From the NCBI RefSeq assembly GCF_000702065.1, contig NZ_JNKN01000006.1, forward strand, positions 24,788-88,787: a stretch of 64,000 nt of DNA, in the 5' to 3' direction. The DNA comes from Kandleria vitulina DSM 20405 (lineage in GTDB: Bacteria; Bacillota_I; Bacilli_A; Erysipelotrichales; Coprobacillaceae). Position 1 is the first letter of the stretch. The number at the start of each line of letters is the position of its first letter. The notes beneath the pieces were generated by a model. It was given only the letters and a program-made list of their open reading frames with translations, had not been told where the DNA came from and made no database searches. Position numbers and translations under genes: made by a program. Positions 36,201 to 44,992 of the stretch are shown one piece after another.

Positions 36201-36681
36201 AATGATGAGCGAAGAAGAATATCTTGCTAATTATGATGATTCACGCTATCCGAAACCATCGGTTACTGCTGATATTGTTATCTTGGCAGGAAATGAGATA
36301 TTATTGATCAAAAGAGGAAATCATCCTTTTATGGGGAAATGGGCAACACCTGGTGGGTTTGCCAATAAGAATGAAGAATTGGTGATGACTGCTAAAAGAG
36401 AGTTAGAAGAGGAAACTGGTATTACAGGTGTTTCTCTTTCTCTTGTTGGTGTTTATTCAAAGCCAGGAAGAGATCCACGCGGATGGGTTATTTCTACAGC
36501 TTATAAAGCTACTATCAACAAGGAAGATATAAGTGTTAAAGCAGCAGATGATGCTGCGGATGCAAGATGGTTTACCATCATGGATGATATGACACTTGTA
36601 TCTGGTGATCTTCATCTTACATTGGATGATCTGGCATTTGATCATAAAGATATTATCAAAGATGCACTTAAAAGAGCCTAA
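36190..36681 (+). CDS. NUDIX hydrolase coupled to nadE
   Basis: 163 residues. The NUDIX box is GGFANKNEELVMTAKRELEEETGI (about 55-78), flanked by TADIVILAGNEILLIKRGNHPFMGKWATPGG. The 11-base overlap with nadE suggests a role in turnover of NAD-related dinucleotides such as ADP-ribose or NADH (inference). ATG 36202 is an alternative start. The gene is followed by a terminator. Confidence 0.85.
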   Translation: MKDKMMSEEEYLANYDDSRYPKPSVTADIVILAGNEILLIKRGNHPFMGKWATPGGFANKNEELVMTAKRELEEETGITGVSLSLVGVYSKPGRDPRGWVISTAYKATINKEDISVKAADDAADARWFTIMDDMTLVSGDLHLTLDDLAFDHKDIIKDALKRA

Positions 36682-36694
36682 GGGCTCTTTTTTT
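36671..36694 (+). terminator. Terminator of nadE-NUDIX genes
   Basis: AAAGAGCC/GGCTCTTT stem with a T-run at the end of the NUDIX gene. Confidence 0.88.
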
Positions 36695-36706
36695 CATAAT
36701 AATTGG

Positions 36707-36726
36707 TCATATACTTGTCATATACT
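36707..36726. promoter_or_regulatory. Direct repeat upstream of GGDEF gene
   Basis: TCATATACT occurs at 36707-36715 and again at 36718-36726, 11 bases apart, i.e. one helical turn. It overlaps a possible -35 (TTGTCA at 36716-36721). It is a candidate binding site for a regulator. Confidence 0.4.
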
Positions 36727-36798
36727 ATCTAATATCCTAAAGTACGTTGACAAATAGTCATTTACAGGAGATACTGAGGACAAAGGAAGGTAAAAAGC

Positions 36799-38124
36799 AT
36801 GGCTACATTACAAAAAAAATACGATGAATTGCTGAAAAAATACAATAAGCTCAAAGAAGAAAAAGAGATAGCCCAAGCGGCTCTTGATCTCACTGACCAT
36901 GTTATTTCTGTAATTGACATTCCTAACCATACATTGTTTAAATTTCAAAAAGAAAATGAGAATCTTCTCAAAGCGCCCCATATCACGGATGTGCCCTATT
37001 CCATTGTGGCGCTTGGCATTATCCACCCCGATGATTGTGAAAACTACATAAATCTCTTTAAGGAGTTTTATGGAGGTTCACCTTCTGGTAAGTTAGCATT
37101 AAGAATTAAGACCATCGATAAAGGATGGAATTGGTATATGTTTTATTACAAGACAATCTTTGATATGAATAAGACACCTATCAAGGCGATTAGTTTTTTA
37201 GAAGATATCAATGATCAAAAAACAGCTGAAGAACAGTTTGAACAGTATAAAAAAGCAGTTAATGAAGGAAATCATTTGACTTGGGAAGCTAACTTAAGTA
37301 AAAATGAAGTCATTTCCTATGATGCACACACTGATCATATTATCAAGAATAAAAAAAGCTATTCGGAACTATTGAAAGGTGCCTTTTCTCTTTTCGCTAA
37401 TGTGAATATCACTGAAGAATTAGCTCAGCTATTCGCAAGAGATAAGCTCATTGAAACTTATAAAAGAGGAGAAAAAGAAGTTACTTATCAATTTAAGTTT
37501 GAAGATAAGCGCACCAATGAGATCAGCTGGTATCGTGCAACCGCATATCTGACTTCGCAAGAAGAAGATATTTTTGTCATTATGTCCATCATTGATATTA
37601 CTAAGCATGTAGATGAACATCTTAAATTAGAAAAGAAAGCGGAACAGGATTATCTTACAGGACTCTTGAATAGAGAGACTGTTCAAGAACGTATTAACTA
37701 CATTTTAAATGATGATGGTCTTCATGCTATGATTATGGCTGATATTGATAACTTCAAGTTCTACAATGATCAACACGGACATATCTTTGGAGATGAAATC
37801 ATCAAATGTGTTGCGCAATCAATGAAAGAGACATTTAGAACATCTGATATTATTGGACGTATTGGTGGAGATGAATTTGTGATCTTTATGAAAGATGTCA
37901 GAAGCCAGGATGACGTTCTTTCTCGTTTAGGTCATCTACAAAAAAGATTGATAGAAATCACTCATGAACATATTAAAGGAAAAGATGTAACCCTTTCTTT
38001 AGGCGTTACGCTTTCAAGTAAAGATGATACATTCCTATCAATGTACAAACGTGCTGATGAAGCATTATATCAAAGCAAGAAAGATGGCAAGAACTGCATT
38101 CGATTTCACTTATTGCAAAGTTAA
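36799..38124 (+). CDS. Diguanylate cyclase with PAS-like sensor domains
   Basis: 441 residues, no membrane segment. A short N-terminal coiled coil (LQKKYDELLKKYNKLKEEKEIAQ) precedes two PAS-like regions (about 35-145 and 150-280). The GGDEF domain (about 285-440) has the intact active site GRIGGDEFVIF and the product-binding I-site RTSD five residues before it, so it should make cyclic di-GMP and be feedback-inhibited. No EAL or PilZ gene is in the window. Its target might be the capsule, but nothing here proves it. Confidence 0.92.
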   Translation: MATLQKKYDELLKKYNKLKEEKEIAQAALDLTDHVISVIDIPNHTLFKFQKENENLLKAPHITDVPYSIVALGIIHPDDCENYINLFKEFYGGSPSGKLALRIKTIDKGWNWYMFYYKTIFDMNKTPIKAISFLEDINDQKTAEEQFEQYKKAVNEGNHLTWEANLSKNEVISYDAHTDHIIKNKKSYSELLKGAFSLFANVNITEELAQLFARDKLIETYKRGEKEVTYQFKFEDKRTNEISWYRATAYLTSQEEDIFVIMSIIDITKHVDEHLKLEKKAEQDYLTGLLNRETVQERINYILNDDGLHAMIMADIDNFKFYNDQHGHIFGDEIIKCVAQSMKETFRTSDIIGRIGGDEFVIFMKDVRSQDDVLSRLGHLQKRLIEITHEHIKGKDVTLSLGVTLSSKDDTFLSMYKRADEALYQSKKDGKNCIRFHLLQS

Positions 38125-38160
38125 TCCCTATGACATAAAATAGACAAAGAGGTGAAATAA

Positions 38161-38637
38161 ATGGAAAACTTAAACATGGATGTATTTACCTGTTTTTCTA
38201 AAGATTGGGCATTAGTCACTTGTGGTGAAAAAGAAGACTACAATACAATGCTCATTGGATGGGGTGGACTTGGTACAATGTGGGCGAAGCCATCATGTAC
38301 CATTTATATTAGAGATTCAAGATATACAAAAGAGTATCTTGATAAAAATGAATACTTTACTGTCTCATTCTTCCCAAAAGGTCATGAAAAAGATCTTGGC
38401 TATCTTGGAAGAGTATCAGGAAGAGATGAAGACAAGATTGCTCATACATCATTGACACCAATGAGTGTTAATCATGGAATGAGCTTTAAAGAAGCAAAGC
38501 TTACGCTAGTATGCAAAACAATGTATAAACAAAGAATGGAATTATCACAGTTAAGCGAAGACATGCAAGAACGTTTCTATAAAGATGGAGACCTTCATAA
38601 CATGTATATTGCTGAAGTAGTAGAAGTAATTCAATAA
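38161..38637 (+). CDS. Flavin reductase-like FMN-binding protein
   Basis: 158 residues resembling the FMN-binding split-barrel flavoproteins. Features are WALVTCGEKEDYNTMLIGWGGLGTMWAKPSCTIYIRDSRYTKEYLDKNEYFTVSFFP and an FPKGHEKDLGYLGRVSGRDEDKI segment. A small redox protein that binds or reduces flavin; partner unknown. It starts 36 bases after the cyclase gene, with AGAGGTG upstream, and is followed by a terminator. Confidence 0.8.
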   Translation: MENLNMDVFTCFSKDWALVTCGEKEDYNTMLIGWGGLGTMWAKPSCTIYIRDSRYTKEYLDKNEYFTVSFFPKGHEKDLGYLGRVSGRDEDKIAHTSLTPMSVNHGMSFKEAKLTLVCKTMYKQRMELSQLSEDMQERFYKDGDLHNMYIAEVVEVIQ

Positions 38638-38662
38638 GACGACCAATGGTCGTCTTTTTATT
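38636..38662 (+). terminator. Terminator of flavin reductase-like gene
   Basis: AAGACGACC/GGTCGTCTT stem with loop aat and T-rich tail. Confidence 0.88.
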
Positions 38663-38739
38663 ATAATGTTAGATTTCAAAATAAATACATGATAAAATAT
38701 ACATAGAAAAACTTATTATATAAATGGTAGGAGACTATT

Positions 38740-39033
38740 ATGTTAGAAACATTGTTAAAAAAGAGAGATTTTCCGCTGATCGTCTTTTTAGGTTATCCAC
38801 AGACAATATTGGATGTTATCTCATCAATTGTTTTTTTTATTCATTGTTATGTATCATTAGTTTTAAAAGCGCCATCGTTTGTATCTCTATTGTTTCTGAT
38901 CTATTTTAGAGTGGTGTATTATATCATCAAGAACAATACAGATAATAAAAAGTATCGAATCTCACTTGATCTCGCAAAAAATGGGAGTGTCTTTTGCGTG
39001 ATTTCTTTCTTGTTTAAAATCATTATAAAATAG
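38740..39033 (+). CDS. Small membrane protein of unknown function
   Basis: 97 residues with hydrophobic segments at about 13-40, 45-62 and 80-95, and basic loops (NNTDNKKYR). AGGAG lies upstream of ATG 38740, and a strong terminator follows, supporting a real, separately transcribed gene. No family is recognised. Confidence 0.55.
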   Translation: MLETLLKKRDFPLIVFLGYPQTILDVISSIVFFIHCYVSLVLKAPSFVSLLFLIYFRVVYYIIKNNTDNKKYRISLDLAKNGSVFCVISFLFKIIIK

Positions 39034-39034
39034 T

Positions 39035-39072
39035 AAGGACGTCAGCTTTATTGATAAAGTTGACGTTTTTTT
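39035..39072 (+). terminator. Terminator of small membrane gene
   Basis: 13-base-pair stem ACGTCAGCTTTAT/ATAAAGTTGACGT (one G-U) with a two-base spacer and a T-run. Confidence 0.88.
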
Positions 39073-39083
39073 ATGTCTCATCT

Positions 39084-39097
39084 TGTAAACGGTTACA
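39084..39097. promoter_or_regulatory. CcpA-type cre site
   Basis: TGTAAACGGTTACA fits the cre consensus TGWAANCGNTNWCA at every position. It overlaps the predicted -35 (TTGTAA, 39083-39088) of the galactoside operon promoter, whose -10 is TAGAAT at 39107-39112, so CcpA-type repression in the presence of glucose is expected. Confidence 0.8.
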
Positions 39098-39112
39098 TAA
39101 TTGTGTTAGAAT

Positions 39113-39140
39113 GGAAACTGAAAAGAGAAAAATAGTTTCC
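39113..39140. promoter_or_regulatory. Inverted repeat, TetR operator candidate
   Basis: GGAAACT (39113-39119) and AGTTTCC (39134-39140) are perfect inverted arms 14 bases apart, between the promoter and the TetR start codon. This is a likely autoregulatory operator. Confidence 0.5.
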
Positions 39141-39151
39141 GAGGTGTCTAA

Positions 39152-39718
39152 ATGGATAAAGAAAGAATATTAAAAGCAACACTTGATGTGTATAAGGAAA
39201 AAGGAATCAAGTTTCGAATGGATGATATTGCGAAGGAGTTATCTATAAGTAAGAAGACGATTTATGTGATCTTTAAGGATAAGAAGGCTTTAATCAATGA
39301 AATGGTAGATTATTGCTTTGATTCTATTAAAGAATGTGAAAAAGAAGTTATAGAGGATCGTTCTCTTTCTACTATAGATAAGATAAAGAAGATTTTAGGG
39401 GTAATGCCCTCTACCTATGCTGATATAGATCTTACACAGCTTTATGTACTTAAAGAAAAATATCCGCTGACTTATAAGAAAGTAGAAGCACGTCTAGAAA
39501 GTGGATGGGAAGTGACTATGAAACTGCTTGAACAAGGACAAGAAGAAGGTGTCATAAGAAATGTGTCTTTGCCTTTGTTTAAGAGTATCTTTGAAGCTTC
39601 ATTGGAACAGTTCTTTAAAAGAGATGTGCTTGTCAGAAGTCATTTGACATATAATGAGGCACTTACGGAAATTGTTTCTATTCTAGTAGAAGGGATAAGG
39701 GTAAAAGAAAATGATTGA
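39152..39718 (+). CDS. TetR-family transcriptional regulator
   Basis: 188 residues. The N-terminal helix-turn-helix is ILKATLDVYKEKGIKFRMDDIAKELSISKKTIYVIFKDKKALINEMV; the rest is a helical ligand domain. It is the first gene of the galactoside operon, overlapping the next gene by 8 bases, and would control its own operon, probably through the inverted repeat just upstream. Confidence 0.92.
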   Translation: MDKERILKATLDVYKEKGIKFRMDDIAKELSISKKTIYVIFKDKKALINEMVDYCFDSIKECEKEVIEDRSLSTIDKIKKILGVMPSTYADIDLTQLYVLKEKYPLTYKKVEARLESGWEVTMKLLEQGQEEGVIRNVSLPLFKSIFEASLEQFFKRDVLVRSHLTYNEALTEIVSILVEGIRVKEND

Positions 39719-41177
39719 TCGTTCAAGATGTATATTTGGTAATGAAATAAGTGAAAAGACATATAAGAAAGCCTGTCAGTCAAAAGAAAAGTATATCAAA
39801 AAGTTTGGTGATGATAGTGACAAGGAATATTATGTTTCATTAAAAAAGAATCCTGTATTAGGTGATGATTTCTCATTGATTGATGTCATGTTGCCAAGTG
39901 ATCAAAAGGAAGATGACAGTTTTGATTTAGAAAAAGGAATCATCTTAGGAAATATAAGAATGGGCTTTGGGCATTATCGTATATCAATAGCGATGGCGAG
40001 TGCAGCTCATGCGTTAGGATATACACCATATTGGATGGATTTAAATAGCTTTGAACAGACGACATGTACTAAGGTTATTGCTCATCAAAATAAGCTTTAT
40101 TCATTGGGGTCTAGATTAAGCAAGAATGGATTGTTTAACAAGTATGTCTGGGAACCGCTAAATTATGAAGGATTTAGAGCCTTAAGCTATAATGCCATCG
40201 ATCAAAAGAATGCGGAGCTTATGGCTCCTGTCTATCGCCATATTCCTAAAACGATGCCAGTCATTGCGACGCATGTATGGGGAGCACAGGCAGCTGTTCA
40301 TGCGGGAATGAAAAATGTGGTTAATGCGATTCCTGACAATTGGCCAATGGCTTTGCATTATGCGGAAGGAAGTCTTCATCTTGTACAGACAAAAAATGCC
40401 TACAATGGCTATAAGATCTTAAATGGCATGGATAAGAAGCATGTCTTAAAGCCTCTTCCTGATGAAGCTTTACAATATGTAGGCCACTATATTGATCATG
40501 AGCTAGTTGCTCATATTGAAGAAGATTGTAAAAAGAGAATCGACAGGAAAAAAGAAAAGAAAGCGATGCGCTTCTTGCTGACAATTGGGGGAGCCGGTGC
40601 GCAAAGAGAAATCTTTGAAGCAATCATCAAGGCCCTTCTTCCTTATATTAAGAGAAAAGAAGTTGTGCTTTATATCAATGTGGGAGACTATAAGAAGGTG
40701 TGGAAGAAGATGAAGAAGTCTATACCTTCCATGAAAGCATTTGTTGTTGAACATGATAATGATTTTAATGAAACAAGAGAATTTGCTAAGAAAGCTTTAA
40801 CAGATGAAATAGAAGGCATTCATGGCTTCTGTCATGAAAATATATTTGAGGCAGTCTATACAACTAATCTATTGATGAGAAGCTGTGATGTCCTTGTCAC
40901 TAAGCCTAGTGAACTGGCTTTCTATCCTGTTCCTAAGCTGTTTATTAAAAGAGTTGGCAAACATGAAATGTGGGGAGCTATTCATTCAGCGGAAATAGGG
41001 GATGGTACATTGGAATGTCGTGATATCGATCACACTTTACAGATGATTGATATGTTCTTACATAATGATCATTATCTAGAAGATATGTGCCATAACATTA
41101 TCCACAATAAAGAATTAGGTATTTATGATGGTGCCTATAAAGCTGTTGAATATGCGATAAAAATGAAGGGAGAATAA
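39711..41177 (+). CDS. GT-B-fold glycosyltransferase-like protein in galactoside operon
   Basis: 488 residues, soluble. It has features of GT-B enzymes related to diacylglycerol glycosyltransferases: an N-terminal glycine/His motif GNIRMGFGHYRISIAMASAAHALGY, a central LLTIGGAGAQREIFEAII that resembles the donor-domain start, and CDVLVTKPSELAFYPVPKLFIKRVGKHE near the C terminus. I cannot name the reaction. Its place between a TetR gene and a GPH sugar symporter suggests it handles a galactoside, either by making a glycoside or by phosphorolysis-like cleavage (inference). Confidence 0.6.
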   Translation: MIDRSRCIFGNEISEKTYKKACQSKEKYIKKFGDDSDKEYYVSLKKNPVLGDDFSLIDVMLPSDQKEDDSFDLEKGIILGNIRMGFGHYRISIAMASAAHALGYTPYWMDLNSFEQTTCTKVIAHQNKLYSLGSRLSKNGLFNKYVWEPLNYEGFRALSYNAIDQKNAELMAPVYRHIPKTMPVIATHVWGAQAAVHAGMKNVVNAIPDNWPMALHYAEGSLHLVQTKNAYNGYKILNGMDKKHVLKPLPDEALQYVGHYIDHELVAHIEEDCKKRIDRKKEKKAMRFLLTIGGAGAQREIFEAIIKALLPYIKRKEVVLYINVGDYKKVWKKMKKSIPSMKAFVVEHDNDFNETREFAKKALTDEIEGIHGFCHENIFEAVYTTNLLMRSCDVLVTKPSELAFYPVPKLFIKRVGKHEMWGAIHSAEIGDGTLECRDIDHTLQMIDMFLHNDHYLEDMCHNIIHNKELGIYDGAYKAVEYAIKMKGE

Positions 41178-41178
41178 T

Positions 41179-42549
41179 ATGGAACTTAACTTAAAAGAAA
41201 AGATCTCCTACGGAGTAGGTGCCGTAGGAAAAGATATGGTCTATATGTTAACTGCAACATTTGTTCTTTATTATTATCAGGATCTCTTACATATCAATGC
41301 TTTAGCTATGGGAATCATCCTTCTTGTAGCAAGAGTCTTTGATGCTCTTAATGATCCATTTATGGGAATAATAGTCGCAAAAACAAAAACGAGATGGGGA
41401 CGCTTTCGTCCTTGGCTATTTACTGGTAGTTTACTTAATGCGCTATGTCTCTACCTGCTCTTTTCTGCCCCATCCATAAAAGGGGCGGGTCTCATTGTAT
41501 GGGCGGGAGTAATCTATATCCTATGGGGCGTGACCTACACGATGATGGATATTCCATTCTGGTCCATGATTCCTGCTTTTACAAAAGCGGGAAAAGAACG
41601 TGAAGGCATATCAGCGTTAGGACGTTCATGTGCGGGTGTAGGAAGTGCTCTCGTTCAGGTGTTTACGATGATGGCTGTCTATGCGTTAGGAAAAGGCAAT
41701 GAAGTTGCTGGCTTTAGGTTGGTAGCTTTGCTTATTGGTATTATCTTTGTGCTCTTTATTGGTATGACCTGCTTTAGCATCAAGGAAAAAAGTACTGTGG
41801 ATATGCCGACTTCTACGATTAAGGATATGCTGAAGTCTTTATTTAATAATGATCAGGCATTGATTATTGTATTAACGATTGTACTGGTTAATGTATCAGT
41901 CTATATTACAAGCAACCTTGTCATTTATTTCTTCAAGTATGATCTTGGAGGTAAATCCTGGTATTATAATTTTACAAGCTTTAATACATTTGGTGGTGCA
42001 ACGCAGATTTTATCTATGATGCTGTTGTTCCCATTGATGAGAAAGTTTTTTAACACTATCAAAATTTTCCATATTGCCTTATGGATGGCAATAGTAGGAT
42101 ATATCACATTATTTGTGATTACTTTTATGCCAATGAATATCTATATTCTCTTTGTACCTGCATTCTTTATCTTTGCAGCCAACGGAATGCTTTTGGTGTT
42201 GACGACAATATTCTTGGCTAATACGGTTGACTATGGTGAATATAAAAATAAAAGAAGAGATGAATCTGTCATCTTTTCCATGCAGACATTTGTAGTAAAA
42301 CTTGCTAGTGGAGTAGCTGCATTGGTTGCTGCAATATGTCTTGCGGTTTTCAGTTTTGGTTCATCAAGTGAAACGGGTCATATTGTTAAGATGTCTTATC
42401 AGTCTTTAGTAGGTCTTCGTATGACAATGACGATTATTCCTTTGATTGGATTAGTTGTGGCGAATGTGTTGTTTAAGAAGCGTTACAAACTTGATGATAA
42501 CTATATGAAAACTATTATTAATGAAATAGAGGAAAAGAAACATGATTAA
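41179..42549 (+). CDS. GPH-family sugar:cation symporter
   Basis: 456 residues, 12 membrane helices, of the glycoside-pentoside-hexuronide family (MelB type). Signature features include KISYGVGAVGKDMVYMLTATFVLYYYQDLL, RVFDALNDPFMG and KTRWGRFRPWLFTG. It would import alpha-galactosides such as melibiose or raffinose with Na+ or H+. It starts one base after the preceding stop and overlaps the galactosidase gene by 8 bases. Confidence 0.92.
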   Translation: MELNLKEKISYGVGAVGKDMVYMLTATFVLYYYQDLLHINALAMGIILLVARVFDALNDPFMGIIVAKTKTRWGRFRPWLFTGSLLNALCLYLLFSAPSIKGAGLIVWAGVIYILWGVTYTMMDIPFWSMIPAFTKAGKEREGISALGRSCAGVGSALVQVFTMMAVYALGKGNEVAGFRLVALLIGIIFVLFIGMTCFSIKEKSTVDMPTSTIKDMLKSLFNNDQALIIVLTIVLVNVSVYITSNLVIYFFKYDLGGKSWYYNFTSFNTFGGATQILSMMLLFPLMRKFFNTIKIFHIALWMAIVGYITLFVITFMPMNIYILFVPAFFIFAANGMLLVLTTIFLANTVDYGEYKNKRRDESVIFSMQTFVVKLASGVAALVAAICLAVFSFGSSSETGHIVKMSYQSLVGLRMTMTIIPLIGLVVANVLFKKRYKLDDNYMKTIINEIEEKKHD

Positions 42550-44848
42550 AGTGCTTGGCAGTGCATTTCTCTTATCTACTAATAATACTAGCTATGCGAT
42601 GAGAGTATTGCCTACAGGACAACTGGAACACTTATACTATGGTCAAAGAATAGAAGCAGACAAGGAAGAGGATCTTCTTGTTTTAAGTGAGAAGCATGCT
42701 TTTCCTTTAGGAAATCAGATTGCCTATGATGAAGAGTCTTCCTATTCATTAGAAAATATGCGATTAGAATATTCTGGGTATGGGAAAGGTGATTTTAGAG
42801 AACCGTTAGTGGAACTTGTTTTTCCTGATCATACTTTTACAACTGATTTTCTATTTGATTATGCAACCTATAATAAAGAGAAGAAACCATTGCATACATT
42901 GCCATCAAGTCATGGAGAATGTGATCATCTTTATATAAGATTAAAAGAAAGAAATCATGATGTAGATTTGATCCTTGACTATTACATCTATGAAGAAGAT
43001 GTAATCACAAGAACCACAAAGATCATTAATCACATGAAAGAAGATCTTATTGTAGAAAGAGCTATGAGTCTCTGTCTTGATTTTGAAGATGATCAATTTG
43101 AATTCATTACCTTCAATGGTGGATGGGCAGATGAAATGCATAAGCATATTCATAATCTTTCTTCTGCGAAGATTGTCAATGCGTCATGTATGGGAACTTC
43201 TTCTTCAAGAGCACAAAATTTTGTGATGCTGTCTCGCTTTGCAAAAGAAGATGAAGGAGAAGTCTATGGCTTTAATCTGATTTATAGTGGCAATCATAAA
43301 GAAGTTGTGGAAGTCTCTTCTACACATAAGACAAGAATAGTGACAGGTATTAATAATGAACAGTTTTCTTACTGCCTAAAAAGTGAAGAGGTCTTTGAAG
43401 CACCGGAAGCCATAATGGGATATTCTTATGCTGGCTTCAATGGGTTATCTAACATCTTCCATCGTTTTGTTAATGAACATATCATAAAAAAAGAATGGGC
43501 CTATAAAGAGCGACCTATTCTTATCAATAGCTGGGAAGCGATGTATTTTAATGTCAATGAGAAAAGAATTCTCTCTCTCGCAAAAGAAGCAAGTGAGATG
43601 GGAATTGAACTGTTTGTCTTGGATGATGGATGGTTTAAAGGAAGAGCGGATGATACGAGAGGATTGGGTGACTGGGAGGTAGATCGTAAAAAACTGCCAA
43701 AAGGACTTGATCATCTTTCAAGAAAGATTCATAAGATGGGAATGAAGTTTGGTATTTGGGTAGAACCAGAAATGACCAATGAAAATTCTGACTATTATCG
43801 TGAACATCCTGATTGGGTGATTAAGATTGATGGACAAATGCAATCATTAGGACGACATCAGTATGTTATTGATTTATCAAATGATGAAGTTGTAGATGAT
43901 ATGATATCTAGAATGACAGCACTCTTTTCATCTTGTCAGATTGACTATGTCAAATGGGATATGAACAGGGTCATGAGTGATGTCTTTTCTACATGTAGAA
44001 AAGGGGAAGTCTTCCACCGTTATATATGTGGACTTTATCGTATGATGGATACACTCACTTTACGTTTTCCTCATATTCTCTTTGAAGGATGTGCTTCAGG
44101 AGGAAATCGATTTGATCTAGGCATTCTTTGCTACTTCCCACAGATCTGGGCAAGTGACAATACGGATAGCTGGTGTCGCTTTGATATTCAGAACAGCTAT
44201 AGCTATGGTTATCCACAAAGTACATTTACGAATCATGTGTCTGGGGTTCCTAATCATCAGACATTAAGAGTGACACCGCTCGCTCTGCGTTTTCATGTTG
44301 CGGCTTTTGGATTATTGGGGTATGAAGTGAATCTTCTAGATCTAAGCAAGAAAGAAAAGGAAGATATCAAGCAGCAGATCATCATTTATAAGAAACAGCG
44401 TGCATTGTTTCAGTTTGGCAATATGTATCGCATAGATATGGGATGGATGGCTGTTGATGAAAAAAGAAGCCATGCTGTTGGAATGCTATTTAAGCCAATT
44501 AATGAATTAAGCAAGAAAACTGTCGTCTTTAAATGCAAGGGGCTTGATCCTTTAAAAAGATATCACTTCTATAATCAGAAGATGACTTTTGATATAAAAG
44601 AAATGGGCAGTCTTATCAATACAGCATCGCCTATTCATATTAAGCAGGGATCATTGTCTCATAGGGTTATTTCAAAGTTTGTTCATCTTCAAGGAGAAGA
44701 GGAAAATTATTATGCAAGCGGTAGTCTGCTTATGAATGCGGGTGTTTTTTTAAAGCAAGGCTTTAGCGCTACGGGCTTTAATGAAGACGTTCGTTTTGAT
44801 CCAGATTTCTTTTCAAGATTATATTTCATAGAAGAAAGTGCTTTATGA
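42542..44848 (+). CDS. Alpha-galactosidase, GH36
   Basis: 768 residues, cytoplasmic (no signal peptide). The N-terminal beta-sandwich is followed by the GH36 barrel: VLDDGWFKGR, GIWVEPEMTNENSDYYREHPDWV, the nucleophile Asp in DYVKWDMNR and the acid/base Asp in SDNTDSWCRFDIQ, plus FEGCASGGNRFDLG. It cleaves terminal alpha-galactose from oligosaccharides brought in by the adjoining symporter. The C terminus lies within a terminator hairpin. Confidence 0.95.
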   Translation: MIKVLGSAFLLSTNNTSYAMRVLPTGQLEHLYYGQRIEADKEEDLLVLSEKHAFPLGNQIAYDEESSYSLENMRLEYSGYGKGDFREPLVELVFPDHTFTTDFLFDYATYNKEKKPLHTLPSSHGECDHLYIRLKERNHDVDLILDYYIYEEDVITRTTKIINHMKEDLIVERAMSLCLDFEDDQFEFITFNGGWADEMHKHIHNLSSAKIVNASCMGTSSSRAQNFVMLSRFAKEDEGEVYGFNLIYSGNHKEVVEVSSTHKTRIVTGINNEQFSYCLKSEEVFEAPEAIMGYSYAGFNGLSNIFHRFVNEHIIKKEWAYKERPILINSWEAMYFNVNEKRILSLAKEASEMGIELFVLDDGWFKGRADDTRGLGDWEVDRKKLPKGLDHLSRKIHKMGMKFGIWVEPEMTNENSDYYREHPDWVIKIDGQMQSLGRHQYVIDLSNDEVVDDMISRMTALFSSCQIDYVKWDMNRVMSDVFSTCRKGEVFHRYICGLYRMMDTLTLRFPHILFEGCASGGNRFDLGILCYFPQIWASDNTDSWCRFDIQNSYSYGYPQSTFTNHVSGVPNHQTLRVTPLALRFHVAAFGLLGYEVNLLDLSKKEKEDIKQQIIIYKKQRALFQFGNMYRIDMGWMAVDEKRSHAVGMLFKPINELSKKTVVFKCKGLDPLKRYHFYNQKMTFDIKEMGSLINTASPIHIKQGSLSHRVISKFVHLQGEEENYYASGSLLMNAGVFLKQGFSATGFNEDVRFDPDFFSRLYFIEESAL

Positions 44849-44860
44849 GCACTTTTTTTA
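44835..44860 (+). terminator. Terminator of galactoside operon
   Basis: AAAGTGCT/AGCACTTT stem with loop ttatg and a T-run; the stop codon lies in the loop/stem. Confidence 0.88.
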
Positions 44861-44876
44861 TTATTTCTAAAATAAA

Positions 44877-44905
44877 TTGACATTTTTATACAATATACTA
44901 ATATT
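44877..44905 (+). promoter_or_regulatory. Promoter of DAHP synthase gene
   Basis: Consensus -35 TTGACA (44877-44882), a 17-base spacer and AATATT (44900-44905), leaving an unexplained leader of about 80 bases before the ATG. Confidence 0.5.
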
Positions 44906-44992
44906 TTCATAATTTTTTTAAAAAAGTCTCGCTTTCTTAACTTATTTAAAGTATTATTGGTACAAGCATAAAAAAACAGGGGGAATTATTAT

